A stretch of 7,841 bases of DNA. Origin: Bacillota bacterium. Lineage in GTDB: Bacteria > Bacillota > Sulfobacillia > Sulfobacillales > Sulfobacillaceae. The position numbers and the translations under genes were made by a program. The notes below the pieces were generated by a model. The model was not told where the DNA came from. It did no database searches and saw only the letters and a list, made by a program, of their open reading frames with translations. Each line of letters begins with the position of its first letter. Within the stretch, counting starts at the first letter, position 1. This document shows positions 1-5,567 of the stretch, in pieces. The stretch spans positions 1-7,841 of the forward strand of contig JAKADI010000061.1 of assembly GCA_021820675.1 (NCBI GenBank). The letters are read 5' to 3'.

Positions 1-232
1 GGAACTCAGCTGACAACCTATGGTGATTTATGATAATCTACTTTTAGCAGATGGCGTTGTTCGACATGACCCAGATAAACTTGGCCCAGCACTGTTGCGG
101 GTATTGCTCAAGTTTCGCCCAAAATGGGCCGAAGGGCGCTTAATAGATGCGTTATGGCTCGAAAATCGTCTTCGGGAGCGACATCAACCACGATGGGATG
201 GTCTTACGCCAAGCAGGTCAAAGCGGAATTAG
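1..232 (+). pseudogene. yvcK: 3' end of a YvcK/CofD-like gluconeogenesis-factor gene, partial, frame apparently broken near the window edge
   Basis: This is the C-terminal part of a YvcK-family protein (UDP-sugar-binding, CofD-like fold, needed for normal cell shape and growth on gluconeogenic carbon in Bacillus). The evidence is the family-typical ending, residues VVRHDPDKLGPALLRVL at about 56-106, and its position directly before whiA, as in the common rapZ-yvcK-whiA cluster. The matching frame (codons in phase with position 2) has a TGA at 11-13, so it is open only from 14 to the TAG at 230-232. The other two forward frames also stop early (31-33 and 24-26). The phase-1 residues before the break (QLTTYG, 7-24) resemble the family's segment leading to that ending, which suggests a small frameshifting indel rather than a new gene. 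A 40-residue basic tail follows the usual family end and overlaps whiA by 40 bases. Alternatives are a sequencing error, or a small gene starting at ATG 20. The family call is fairly sure; broken status is uncertain. Confidence 0.55.
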
Positions 233-1047
233 CTCGACTTCCCCAACCACAAGAGTGTGGATGTCTGTGGTCTGAGTTACTGGGAATTGGATCATGGCCC
301 GGTACGCCGGAAATTTTTTCGGGTCTGGACGTCGGTCATGCTATTGTCGCCAGACGGGCTTATCAGGTCATGAAATGGTTGGGCCTGTCACCACATATTA
401 CGGTTGAACACTCACGCCGTCGGTTAGTTTTTCATGTGCTGACGCACGCACAAATGACCGCCCGGAACGGGACAAATCCGATTATGATGTGCCCTAAGAG
501 CTATTTACGAGGACTTTTTTTGGCTCGCGGTTATCTTGCGGAGCCGGAGCGGGCTATTCACCTGGAGATTTGGATGAATGATGAAAGGCAATTTGAGCTG
601 GCTTCCCGTATATTGCTTCCCCTTAAAATCCGTCCCAAAAGTTCCCAAAGACGTGGCCGTCTGATTCTATATCTTAAAGACGGTGAACAAGTTAGGCGCT
701 TTCTGATCCATATTGGAGCTCATCGGGCTGTTCTTGCATTAGAAAGCGCTCAGGTTGTTAAGACTATGAAGAACCAGGTCAATCGCTTGGTTAATTCGGA
801 AACGGCTAATTTACGACGTGCGGTCGAGTCGGGTCTGGAACAAGCTCACATTCTAAGAACCCTTCTCACCCGCGCCGATGAACCCATTCCGCCGGAACTT
901 CAGGAACTGGCGCAATTACGGGTTGCCCATCCCGATTGGTCCTTGAAAGAGCTGGGACTGGCACTTCATCCGCCCATAAGCAAATCGGCGGTAAACCACC
1001 GTATGCGTCGACTCCTTGCCCGGATACGAAACGAACACCTGGGTTGA
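193..1047 (+). CDS. whiA: DNA-binding protein WhiA (sporulation/cell-division regulator family)
   Basis: The product is a 284-residue WhiA homologue. The family combines an N-terminal domain related to LAGLIDADG homing endonucleases (no known nuclease activity) with a C-terminal helix-turn-helix; in Streptomyces it controls sporulation septation and in Bacillus it affects cell division and chromosome segregation. Visible landmarks are the N-terminal YAKQVKAELARL, the CPKSYLRGLFLARG segment (residues 100-112) followed by EPERAIHLEI, the YLKDGEQVRRFL and NQVNRLVNSETANL stretches, and the HTH at about 250-278 containing PPISKSAVNHRMRRL. ATG 193 was chosen because family members start just before this VKxEL motif; a purine-rich GGGAG lies at about 174-178. 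In-frame ATGs at 124 and 154 would add 23 or 13 residues without family support. It overlaps the upstream yvcK frame by 40 bases, which suggests coupled translation. No catalytic role is claimed. Confidence 0.93.
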   Translation: MGWSYAKQVKAELARLPQPQECGCLWSELLGIGSWPGTPEIFSGLDVGHAIVARRAYQVMKWLGLSPHITVEHSRRRLVFHVLTHAQMTARNGTNPIMMCPKSYLRGLFLARGYLAEPERAIHLEIWMNDERQFELASRILLPLKIRPKSSQRRGRLILYLKDGEQVRRFLIHIGAHRAVLALESAQVVKTMKNQVNRLVNSETANLRRAVESGLEQAHILRTLLTRADEPIPPELQELAQLRVAHPDWSLKELGLALHPPISKSAVNHRMRRLLARIRNEHLG

Positions 1048-1149
1048 ACTGGAGGTTGGGGATTGTTTTTAGGGTAGGACTACCGTTATACCTGGTGTTT
1101 TGGCATAATGGTGAATTGTTGGAGTACTGCGACGACAGGTGAGACGAGG

Positions 1150-1162
1150 TCGACGATGTCGA
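1150..1162. repeat. Small perfect inverted repeat over the nuo -35 box (possible operator)
   Basis: TCGAC at 1150-1154 and GTCGA at 1158-1162 are exact reverse complements separated by GAT. The repeat covers the predicted -35 element, a place where a repressor could block RNA polymerase. Five-base arms can arise by chance, so this is only a candidate site with no known binding protein. Confidence 0.25.
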
Positions 1163-1178
1163 TCACACGGCGTATAAT
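1150..1178 (+). promoter_or_regulatory. Predicted sigma-A-type promoter for the nuo operon
   Basis: A perfect TATAAT -10 box lies at 1173-1178. A -35-like TCGACG (4 of 6 matches to TTGACA) lies at 1150-1155, with an ideal 17-base spacer. Transcription would start near 1185, giving a leader of about 70 bases before nuoA. It is the best promoter match in the only gap of any size in the window and sits directly upstream of the nuo genes. The -35 box overlaps a small perfect inverted repeat (1150-1162), which could be an operator. This is a consensus match only, with no experimental support. Confidence 0.55.
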
Positions 1179-1244
1179 TTATTTGTGAATCCAGTAACGT
1201 AGCGTTCCGACGACTGAGTTTTGCGAATGACCTAACCAGATAGC

Positions 1245-1251
1245 GGAGGGG
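1245..1251 (+). promoter_or_regulatory. Ribosome binding site deciding the TTG start of nuoA
   Basis: GGAGGGG at 1245-1251 is a strong Shine-Dalgarno sequence five bases before TTG 1257. The nuoA frame has a stop at 1233-1235 and no ATG or GTG between it and 1257. The next possible starts lie inside the first membrane helix. The site therefore fixes a rare TTG initiation codon for the first gene of the operon. Confidence 0.8.
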
Positions 1252-1256
1252 TTCTA

Positions 1257-1610
1257 TTGCTTACGCATTATACCGCACTTTTGATTTACATCATTGTGGC
1301 CTTTGTTGTGGCTTTCGGCATGTCGTTTACCTCGAATTTACTTGGACCCAAAGCGCCTGGAGGGCTAAAACGCACAACCTATGAATCGGGTATCGTTCCA
1401 GAAGCGCCGGTTGGGTATTTTTCGGTGCGTTTTTATCGTGTAGCCATGTTTTTTATGATTTTTGATGTGGCTATCATGGCGATTTACCCGTGGGCTATCA
1501 GCTTGAGTAGTTTGCACCAGGCGGGTTTCGTCAAAGCCCTGATCTTTTTCGTGGTTATTGCGCTAGCGTTTGCTTATGTTTGGAACAAGGGGGGATTTCA
1601 ATGGGATTAA
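1257..1610 (+). CDS. nuoA: NADH-quinone oxidoreductase subunit A (NuoA)
   Basis: NuoA is a small membrane subunit of complex I at the joint between the peripheral and membrane arms; its TM1-TM2 loop lines the quinone entrance. The 117-residue product has three hydrophobic helices (about 5-27, 62-83 and 91-109), the usual count and length. The loop carries the conserved YESG (Y42-G45), followed by [16 protein letters not shown], and TM2 ends with the usual YPWA. The one striking departure is FDVA (69-72) where nearly all homologues have FDVE; this glutamate (E. coli Glu81, by remembered numbering) lies in the E-channel near the quinone site. Asp70 and the loop Glu43 are kept. Translation starts at TTG 1257, set by the strong upstream ribosome site. 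The gene opens the nuo operon and overlaps nuoB by 10 bases. Confidence 0.95.
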   Translation: MLTHYTALLIYIIVAFVVAFGMSFTSNLLGPKAPGGLKRTTYESGIVPEAPVGYFSVRFYRVAMFFMIFDVAIMAIYPWAISLSSLHQAGFVKALIFFVVIALAFAYVWNKGGFQWD

Positions 1611-2116
1611 GTCTCTCGCAAAAAGAGGTCGAAAAATCCCTGTTGCTGACAACCGTGGAAAAAATGGGACGTTGGGCCCAAAAATCTTCCGTATGGCCGG
1701 CAACTTTTGGTCTGGCATGCTGCGCGATCGAGATGATGAGTGTTACCAATTCCCGTTATGACCTGGCGCGGTTTGGGGCAGAAGTGTTTAGAGCCTCTCC
1801 AAGACAAGCCGATCTGATGATCGTCGCGGGGCGTGTTAGTCAAAAGATGGCTCCGGTGCTTCGGACCATTTGGGAGCAAATGCCTGAGCCAAAATGGGTA
1901 ATTTCCATGGGAGCCTGTGCGTCCTCAGGTGGCGTCTTTGACAATTATGCGATTATCCAGGGGGTCGACCATGTCGTACCGGTTGACATTTATGTGCCGG
2001 GGTGCCCGCCGAACCCTGAGGCATTGATGTTTGGGATTTTGAAATTGCAAGAGCAAATCGTCAAAGGAATTCCGCCCAAATATCAGCGTGTGGCTATGGA
2101 GGGACAAACGCCATGA
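1601..2116 (+). CDS. nuoB: NADH-quinone oxidoreductase subunit B (NuoB), carries cluster N2
   Basis: NuoB binds the terminal 4Fe-4S cluster N2, which hands electrons to quinone at the interface with NuoD; it lies in the cytoplasmic arm next to the membrane. The 171-residue product has the four expected ligands: the tandem Cys40-Cys41 in [10 protein letters not shown], Cys106 in GACASSGG and Cys135 in [12 protein letters not shown]. Their spacing matches the T. thermophilus Nqo6 pattern as I remember it. ATG 1601 is preceded by a GGGGGG run (1589-1594) at good spacing; an in-frame ATG at 1580 would add only seven non-conserved residues and deepen the nuoA overlap. It overlaps nuoA by 10 bases and nuoC by 4 (ATGA), so coupled translation is likely. 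One minor variation is Asn138 where CPPRPE is more usual. Confidence 0.97.
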   Translation: MGLSLSQKEVEKSLLLTTVEKMGRWAQKSSVWPATFGLACCAIEMMSVTNSRYDLARFGAEVFRASPRQADLMIVAGRVSQKMAPVLRTIWEQMPEPKWVISMGACASSGGVFDNYAIIQGVDHVVPVDIYVPGCPPNPEALMFGILKLQEQIVKGIPPKYQRVAMEGQTP

Positions 2117-2574
2117 ATCACAACGATCCGGATATTTTGGGCAGATTGGCCGAGCGGTTTCCTCAAGGTTTTACCTCGGTACAGGCAGTAGACCAACCGA
2201 CACTGTTAACAACCCGCGACCAGTTGGTGACCATGATGCAATATCTGCGTGATCAGGAGCAATATCGGCTTTGTCTCGATGTGCTGGTGGTTGATTATCT
2301 TCCTGATCGCCCACGATTCGAGCTGGTGTACCATTTGTATAATCCCTGGAAGCATGCACGACTCCGTGTCAAAATCCGAGTCGGGATTAATGAAAAGGTG
2401 CCGAGTATGACAGAACTATGGCCTGGTTGTAATTGGCCTGAACGGGAAGCGTTCGATTTATTTGGAATCCAATTTGAAGGGCATCCAAATTTGCGGCGAA
2501 TTTATCTCCCGGATGATTGGGACGGTCATCCTTTACGTAAGGACTATCCCTTGACCGGCACACGAGTTGACTGA
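2113..2574 (+). CDS. nuoC: NADH-quinone oxidoreductase subunit C (NuoC)
   Basis: NuoC is the 30-kDa-type subunit of the connecting part of the peripheral arm. It binds no cofactor and packs against NuoD and NuoB. The 153-residue product shows the family signature at residues 108-146, including [18 protein letters not shown] and the closing [13 protein letters not shown]. The N-terminal half (about 1-100) is variable, as expected. It is a stand-alone gene, unlike the fused nuoCD of E. coli. ATG 2113 overlaps the nuoB stop in an ATGA, with GGAGGG at 2098-2103 as ribosome site. The nuoD start follows 16 bases after its stop. Confidence 0.96.
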   Translation: MNHNDPDILGRLAERFPQGFTSVQAVDQPTLLTTRDQLVTMMQYLRDQEQYRLCLDVLVVDYLPDRPRFELVYHLYNPWKHARLRVKIRVGINEKVPSMTELWPGCNWPEREAFDLFGIQFEGHPNLRRIYLPDDWDGHPLRKDYPLTGTRVD

Positions 2575-2590
2575 ATTGGGAGGCGAAAAT

Positions 2591-3799
2591 ATGGCTATCG
2601 AAAAGCCTGAATTGCTGGGAGCCTCGGAACCCGATGACACCATGATCATTAATCTCGGCCCGCAGCATCCTAGTACCCATGGCGTTTTGCGGGTGCGCTT
2701 GCAACTTGATGGAGAACGCGTCGTTTATGCGGAACCGGTCATCGGATATTTGCACACGGGATTTGAAAAGAGCGCCGAAAATTTAACTTTTCAACAGTGT
2801 AACACCATTACCGATCGGTTGGATTATTTGGCGCCCATGACGAACAACTTAGCCTACGTCTTGGCGGTTGAAAAAATATTGAAGGTGGAAGTGCCCAAGC
2901 GTGCACAGTATATTCGCGTGCTATTTGCCGAATTAACCCGGGTGGCGAGTCACTTAGTTTGGCTGGGTACCCACGTTATGGATTTAGGAGCCATGAGTTT
3001 ATTCTTCTACACAATGCGTGAACGCGAAGTCATCCTCGATTTGATTGAAGCGGCATCCGGCGTCCGCATGAACCCTAGTTACTTCCGTGTGGGCGGGCTG
3101 GCCTATGATTTGCCCGATGGGTTTCATGAGAAGGTTTACGCCTTTATCAAAGACTTTCCGCGTTGGATGAAGGCATATCGGCATCTCTTTGACGGCAATC
3201 CCCTCATCAACGTTCGGCTTAAAGGCATTGCGATCTTAAGCCAAGAAGATGCCTTGGGGTTGTCCGTAACCGGGCCTAACTTACGTGCCACAGGGTTGCC
3301 CTTGGATTTGCGTAAGGACGAACCGTATTCCTCCTATGACGAGTTTGAGTTTGCGGTGCCAGTGAGGACAGAATGCGATGCGTACGCACGATTTTGGGTT
3401 CGTGTGGATGAGATGTACGAGTCCATGAAGATCATCGAACAAGCTATTGACAAGATCGAACCTCAGGGACCATACGCCACTAGCGACCGAAAAATTAGTT
3501 TGCCTCCCCGGGAAGAAATCTACGGGAATATGGAGGCGTTGATCCATCAATTTAAACTGGTGACCCAGGGATTTCCGGTTCCTGCGGGGGAAGTTTACCA
3601 TGGCATCGAAGGTCCTCGGGGAGAAATTGGATTTTACCTGGTTTCCGACGGTGGTTCCAAACCGTATCGGTGGAGGGCTCGAACGCCATCGTTTTATAAT
3701 TTGCAGTCTTTGCCCCTCATGTGTAAAGGCGGGCTTGTTGCCGACGTGATTACATCTATCGGGAGCATCGACATAATGTTGGGGGATGTCGACAAATGA
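2591..3799 (+). CDS. nuoD: NADH-quinone oxidoreductase subunit D (NuoD), quinone-site subunit
   Basis: NuoD is the 49-kDa-type subunit, related to the large subunit of NiFe hydrogenases but without the metal site; with NuoB it forms the quinone-reduction pocket. The 402-residue product is complete, from NLGPQHPSTHGVLRV near the N-terminus to the conserved C-terminal IGSIDIMLGDVD. His30 (in HPSTHG) and Tyr79 (in DRLDYLAP) align, with the same offset of 8, with the quinone-headgroup ligands His38 and Tyr87 of T. thermophilus Nqo4. Other family blocks are RVGGLAYDLPDGF and PRGEIGFYLVSDGG. ATG 2591 is preferred over an in-frame TTG at 2567 because GGGAGG at 2578-2583 fits it and family similarity begins after it. 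It is the only nuo gene here not overlapping its predecessor, and it overlaps nuoE by 4 bases. Confidence 0.97.
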   Translation: MAIEKPELLGASEPDDTMIINLGPQHPSTHGVLRVRLQLDGERVVYAEPVIGYLHTGFEKSAENLTFQQCNTITDRLDYLAPMTNNLAYVLAVEKILKVEVPKRAQYIRVLFAELTRVASHLVWLGTHVMDLGAMSLFFYTMREREVILDLIEAASGVRMNPSYFRVGGLAYDLPDGFHEKVYAFIKDFPRWMKAYRHLFDGNPLINVRLKGIAILSQEDALGLSVTGPNLRATGLPLDLRKDEPYSSYDEFEFAVPVRTECDAYARFWVRVDEMYESMKIIEQAIDKIEPQGPYATSDRKISLPPREEIYGNMEALIHQFKLVTQGFPVPAGEVYHGIEGPRGEIGFYLVSDGGSKPYRWRARTPSFYNLQSLPLMCKGGLVADVITSIGSIDIMLGDVDK

Positions 3800-4278
3800 A
3801 GCCTGAATGGAGCCAATGGGCAAAAGAGGCTAAGGAACAATTTCCACAGGCAAATTCGAGTTTGCTACCGCTTTTGCATCGAATTCAGCAAGCCGAAGGA
3901 TGGCTATCGGATGAAACCATCCAGGACGTGGCTTCGTTATTGGGATTGACGACGCAGTATGTGGAGTCGGTCGCGTCTTTTTATTCGTTGTTCTATCGGG
4001 ACAAGGTGGGAAAGACCGTGATTCATGTGTGTGTTGGATTATCGTGCGCGCTTGCCGGGTCCGATCACGTGATGGAAAAGTTGGAGCACAAACTCGGGAT
4101 TCACGAAGGGCAGACCACTCCGGATGGGCAATACACTCTGCTCGAGGCAGAATGCCTTGCCGCCTGCAATCTCGCGCCGGTTGTTCAACGCAATTTGCGC
4201 TTTCATGGGCCTGTTGACCCTGCCGAGTTAGATGCAGATGCCTTTTTAGCGGGTGACGGGAATGAGGTGAACCGGTGA
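3796..4278 (+). CDS. nuoE: NADH-quinone oxidoreductase subunit E (NuoE), 2Fe-2S cluster N1a
   Basis: NuoE is the 24-kDa-type thioredoxin-fold subunit of the NADH module. It binds the 2Fe-2S cluster N1a close to the FMN of NuoF. The 160-residue product has an N-terminal helical bundle (about 1-70, with LLPLLHRIQQAEGWLS and VESVASFYSLF) and then the ferredoxin domain with ligands Cys79-x4-Cys84 (HVCVGLSC) and Cys120-x3-Cys124 (AECLAACN). The gene starts at ATG 3796, overlapping the nuoD stop (ATGA), with GGGGGA at 3781-3786 upstream. It overlaps nuoF by 4 bases (GTGA). Its presence, with nuoF and nuoG, separates this operon from the shorter nuo operons of Bacillus, which lack an NADH module. 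Confidence 0.96.
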   Translation: MKPEWSQWAKEAKEQFPQANSSLLPLLHRIQQAEGWLSDETIQDVASLLGLTTQYVESVASFYSLFYRDKVGKTVIHVCVGLSCALAGSDHVMEKLEHKLGIHEGQTTPDGQYTLLEAECLAACNLAPVVQRNLRFHGPVDPAELDADAFLAGDGNEVNR

Positions 4279-5567
4279 GTCAGAAATACTATTTATTGCG
4301 GAATCGAGAGATTCCAGATATTGATCACATATCAGTATATCTGGCTAATGGTGGGTATGACGCCTTACGTAAGGCCGTGAACGAGTTTCAACCAGAAGAG
4401 CTGGTAGACCTCGTGAAAAAATCCGGGTTACGAGGCCGAGGCGGTGCGGGCTTTCCCACGGGGATGAAATGGGGATTTCTTCCCAACGACGGCCGGAAAC
4501 GGTATTTGGTGGTCAACTCAGACGAAGCGGAACCGGGAACATACAAGGACCGGGAGATTATTGAACACAATCCCCACCAACTAGTAGAGGGAATTATCAT
4601 TTCCAGTTATGCGACCAAAGCCCGCGAAGCTTACATTTACTGCCGGGGTGAGTTTCTCTTCGGATCGGAACAACTGAAACGTGCTGTCCGAGAAGCTTAT
4701 GAACACGGATTTCTCGGTGAAAATATTTTAGGATCGGGGTTCTCGCTGGATTTATGGGTATACCGGGGAGCCGGAGCCTATATTTGTGGTGAGGAATCAG
4801 CCCTGCTGGAATCTCTCGAAGGCAAGCGTGGCAATCCGCGTTTAAAGCCGCCCTTCCCTGCAATTGCCGGATTGTATGGTGGTCCCACCGTTGTTAATAA
4901 TGTCGAAACCATTACAAACGTACCCGCTATTGTGACTTACGGTGCCGAATGGTACACCAGTATGGGAACCGCCAAGAGTCCGGGACTAAAGATTTTTAGC
5001 GTGAGTGGGAGGGTTAAACGGCCCGATAACTACGAGATACCGCTGGCGACGCCACTACGCACCCTGATAGAGGAGTACGCCGGTGGTATGCTGCCAGGAC
5101 GTCAAATAAAGGCAGTGATTCCGGGAGGGAGTTCAGTGCCATTGTTGAACCCGGATAAACTGGATACGCCTTTAGATTATGAATCGGTATTGCAGGCGGG
5201 GTCTATGTTGGGATCCGGTGGCTGCATTGTTTTAGATGATCATGTGTGTATCGTGGGAGCCACGGCCAGGCTTGTGAAGTTTTATCGCGAGGAATCGTGC
5301 GGCAAGTGTACGCCATGCCGTGAAGGAACGTATTGGATGACCGATGTTTTGGAGCGAATGGAGCACGGGTTGGGAACTCCGGATGACATCGAAACCTTAT
5401 TAGACGTAGCCGACAATATCGGTGGTAAGTGCTTTTGCCCCTTGGGAGACGCGTCCTTAGGGGTGTTAGTTAGTGCCATGAAATACTTCCGTGATGAGTT
5501 TGAGGCGCATGTCTTTGAACATGCCTGTCCGATGGGAGAGAAGTTATATGATACGGTTAACTATTGA
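4275..5567 (+). CDS. nuoF: NADH-quinone oxidoreductase subunit F (NuoF), NADH- and FMN-binding
   Basis: NuoF is the 51-kDa-type subunit where NADH is oxidised by FMN and electrons enter the chain through 4Fe-4S cluster N3. The 430-residue product has the glycine-rich motif GLRGRGGAGFPTG (51-63) and NSDEAEPGTYKDRE for nucleotide and FMN binding, then GAGAYICGEESALLESLEG from 165, with the acidic pair Glu173-Glu174. A SLBB-like region follows. Cluster N3 ligands are Cys342, Cys345 and Cys348 in ESCGKCTPCREG, with the distal Cys388 in KCFCPLGD; Cys386 beside it is an extra cysteine not needed for the cluster. Translation begins at GTG 4275, overlapping the nuoE stop, with GAGGTGA at 4264-4270 upstream. 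The last residues overlap nuoG by 20 bases. Length and motifs are normal for the family. Confidence 0.97.
   Translation: MSQKYYLLRNREIPDIDHISVYLANGGYDALRKAVNEFQPEELVDLVKKSGLRGRGGAGFPTGMKWGFLPNDGRKRYLVVNSDEAEPGTYKDREIIEHNPHQLVEGIIISSYATKAREAYIYCRGEFLFGSEQLKRAVREAYEHGFLGENILGSGFSLDLWVYRGAGAYICGEESALLESLEGKRGNPRLKPPFPAIAGLYGGPTVVNNVETITNVPAIVTYGAEWYTSMGTAKSPGLKIFSVSGRVKRPDNYEIPLATPLRTLIEEYAGGMLPGRQIKAVIPGGSSVPLLNPDKLDTPLDYESVLQAGSMLGSGGCIVLDDHVCIVGATARLVKFYREESCGKCTPCREGTYWMTDVLERMEHGLGTPDDIETLLDVADNIGGKCFCPLGDASLGVLVSAMKYFRDEFEAHVFEHACPMGEKLYDTVNY

Noticed and set aside
1073..1084. GGTAG/CTACC hairpin after whiA as a terminator
   Set aside because: The loop would be only two bases (or the stem four pairs) and no T-run follows; the nearby T-run (1066-1070) lies before it.
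1104..1109. CATAAT as an alternative -10 box for nuo
   Set aside because: No -35-like hexamer lies at suitable spacing upstream, and the TATAAT at 1173 is a better match.
936..1142. 68-residue + strand open frame running from inside whiA into the gap
   Set aside because: Its first half is whiA read out of frame through the HTH, and it has no ribosome site or family resemblance.
1580..1600. Upstream ATG at 1580 as the nuoB start
   Set aside because: It adds seven non-conserved residues and has no ribosome site; ATG 1601 has a G-rich site at good spacing.
2567..2590. TTG at 2567 as the nuoD start
   Set aside because: It overlaps the end of nuoC and lacks a ribosome site; ATG 2591 has GGGAGG seven bases upstream.
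2387..2755. 122-residue open frame on the - strand
   Set aside because: It is antisense to the conserved ends of nuoC and nuoD and is explained by their codon bias.
3281..3823. 180-residue open frame on the - strand
   Set aside because: It lies wholly antisense to nuoD and the start of nuoE, whose motifs are unmistakable, and its translation shows no recognisable domain.
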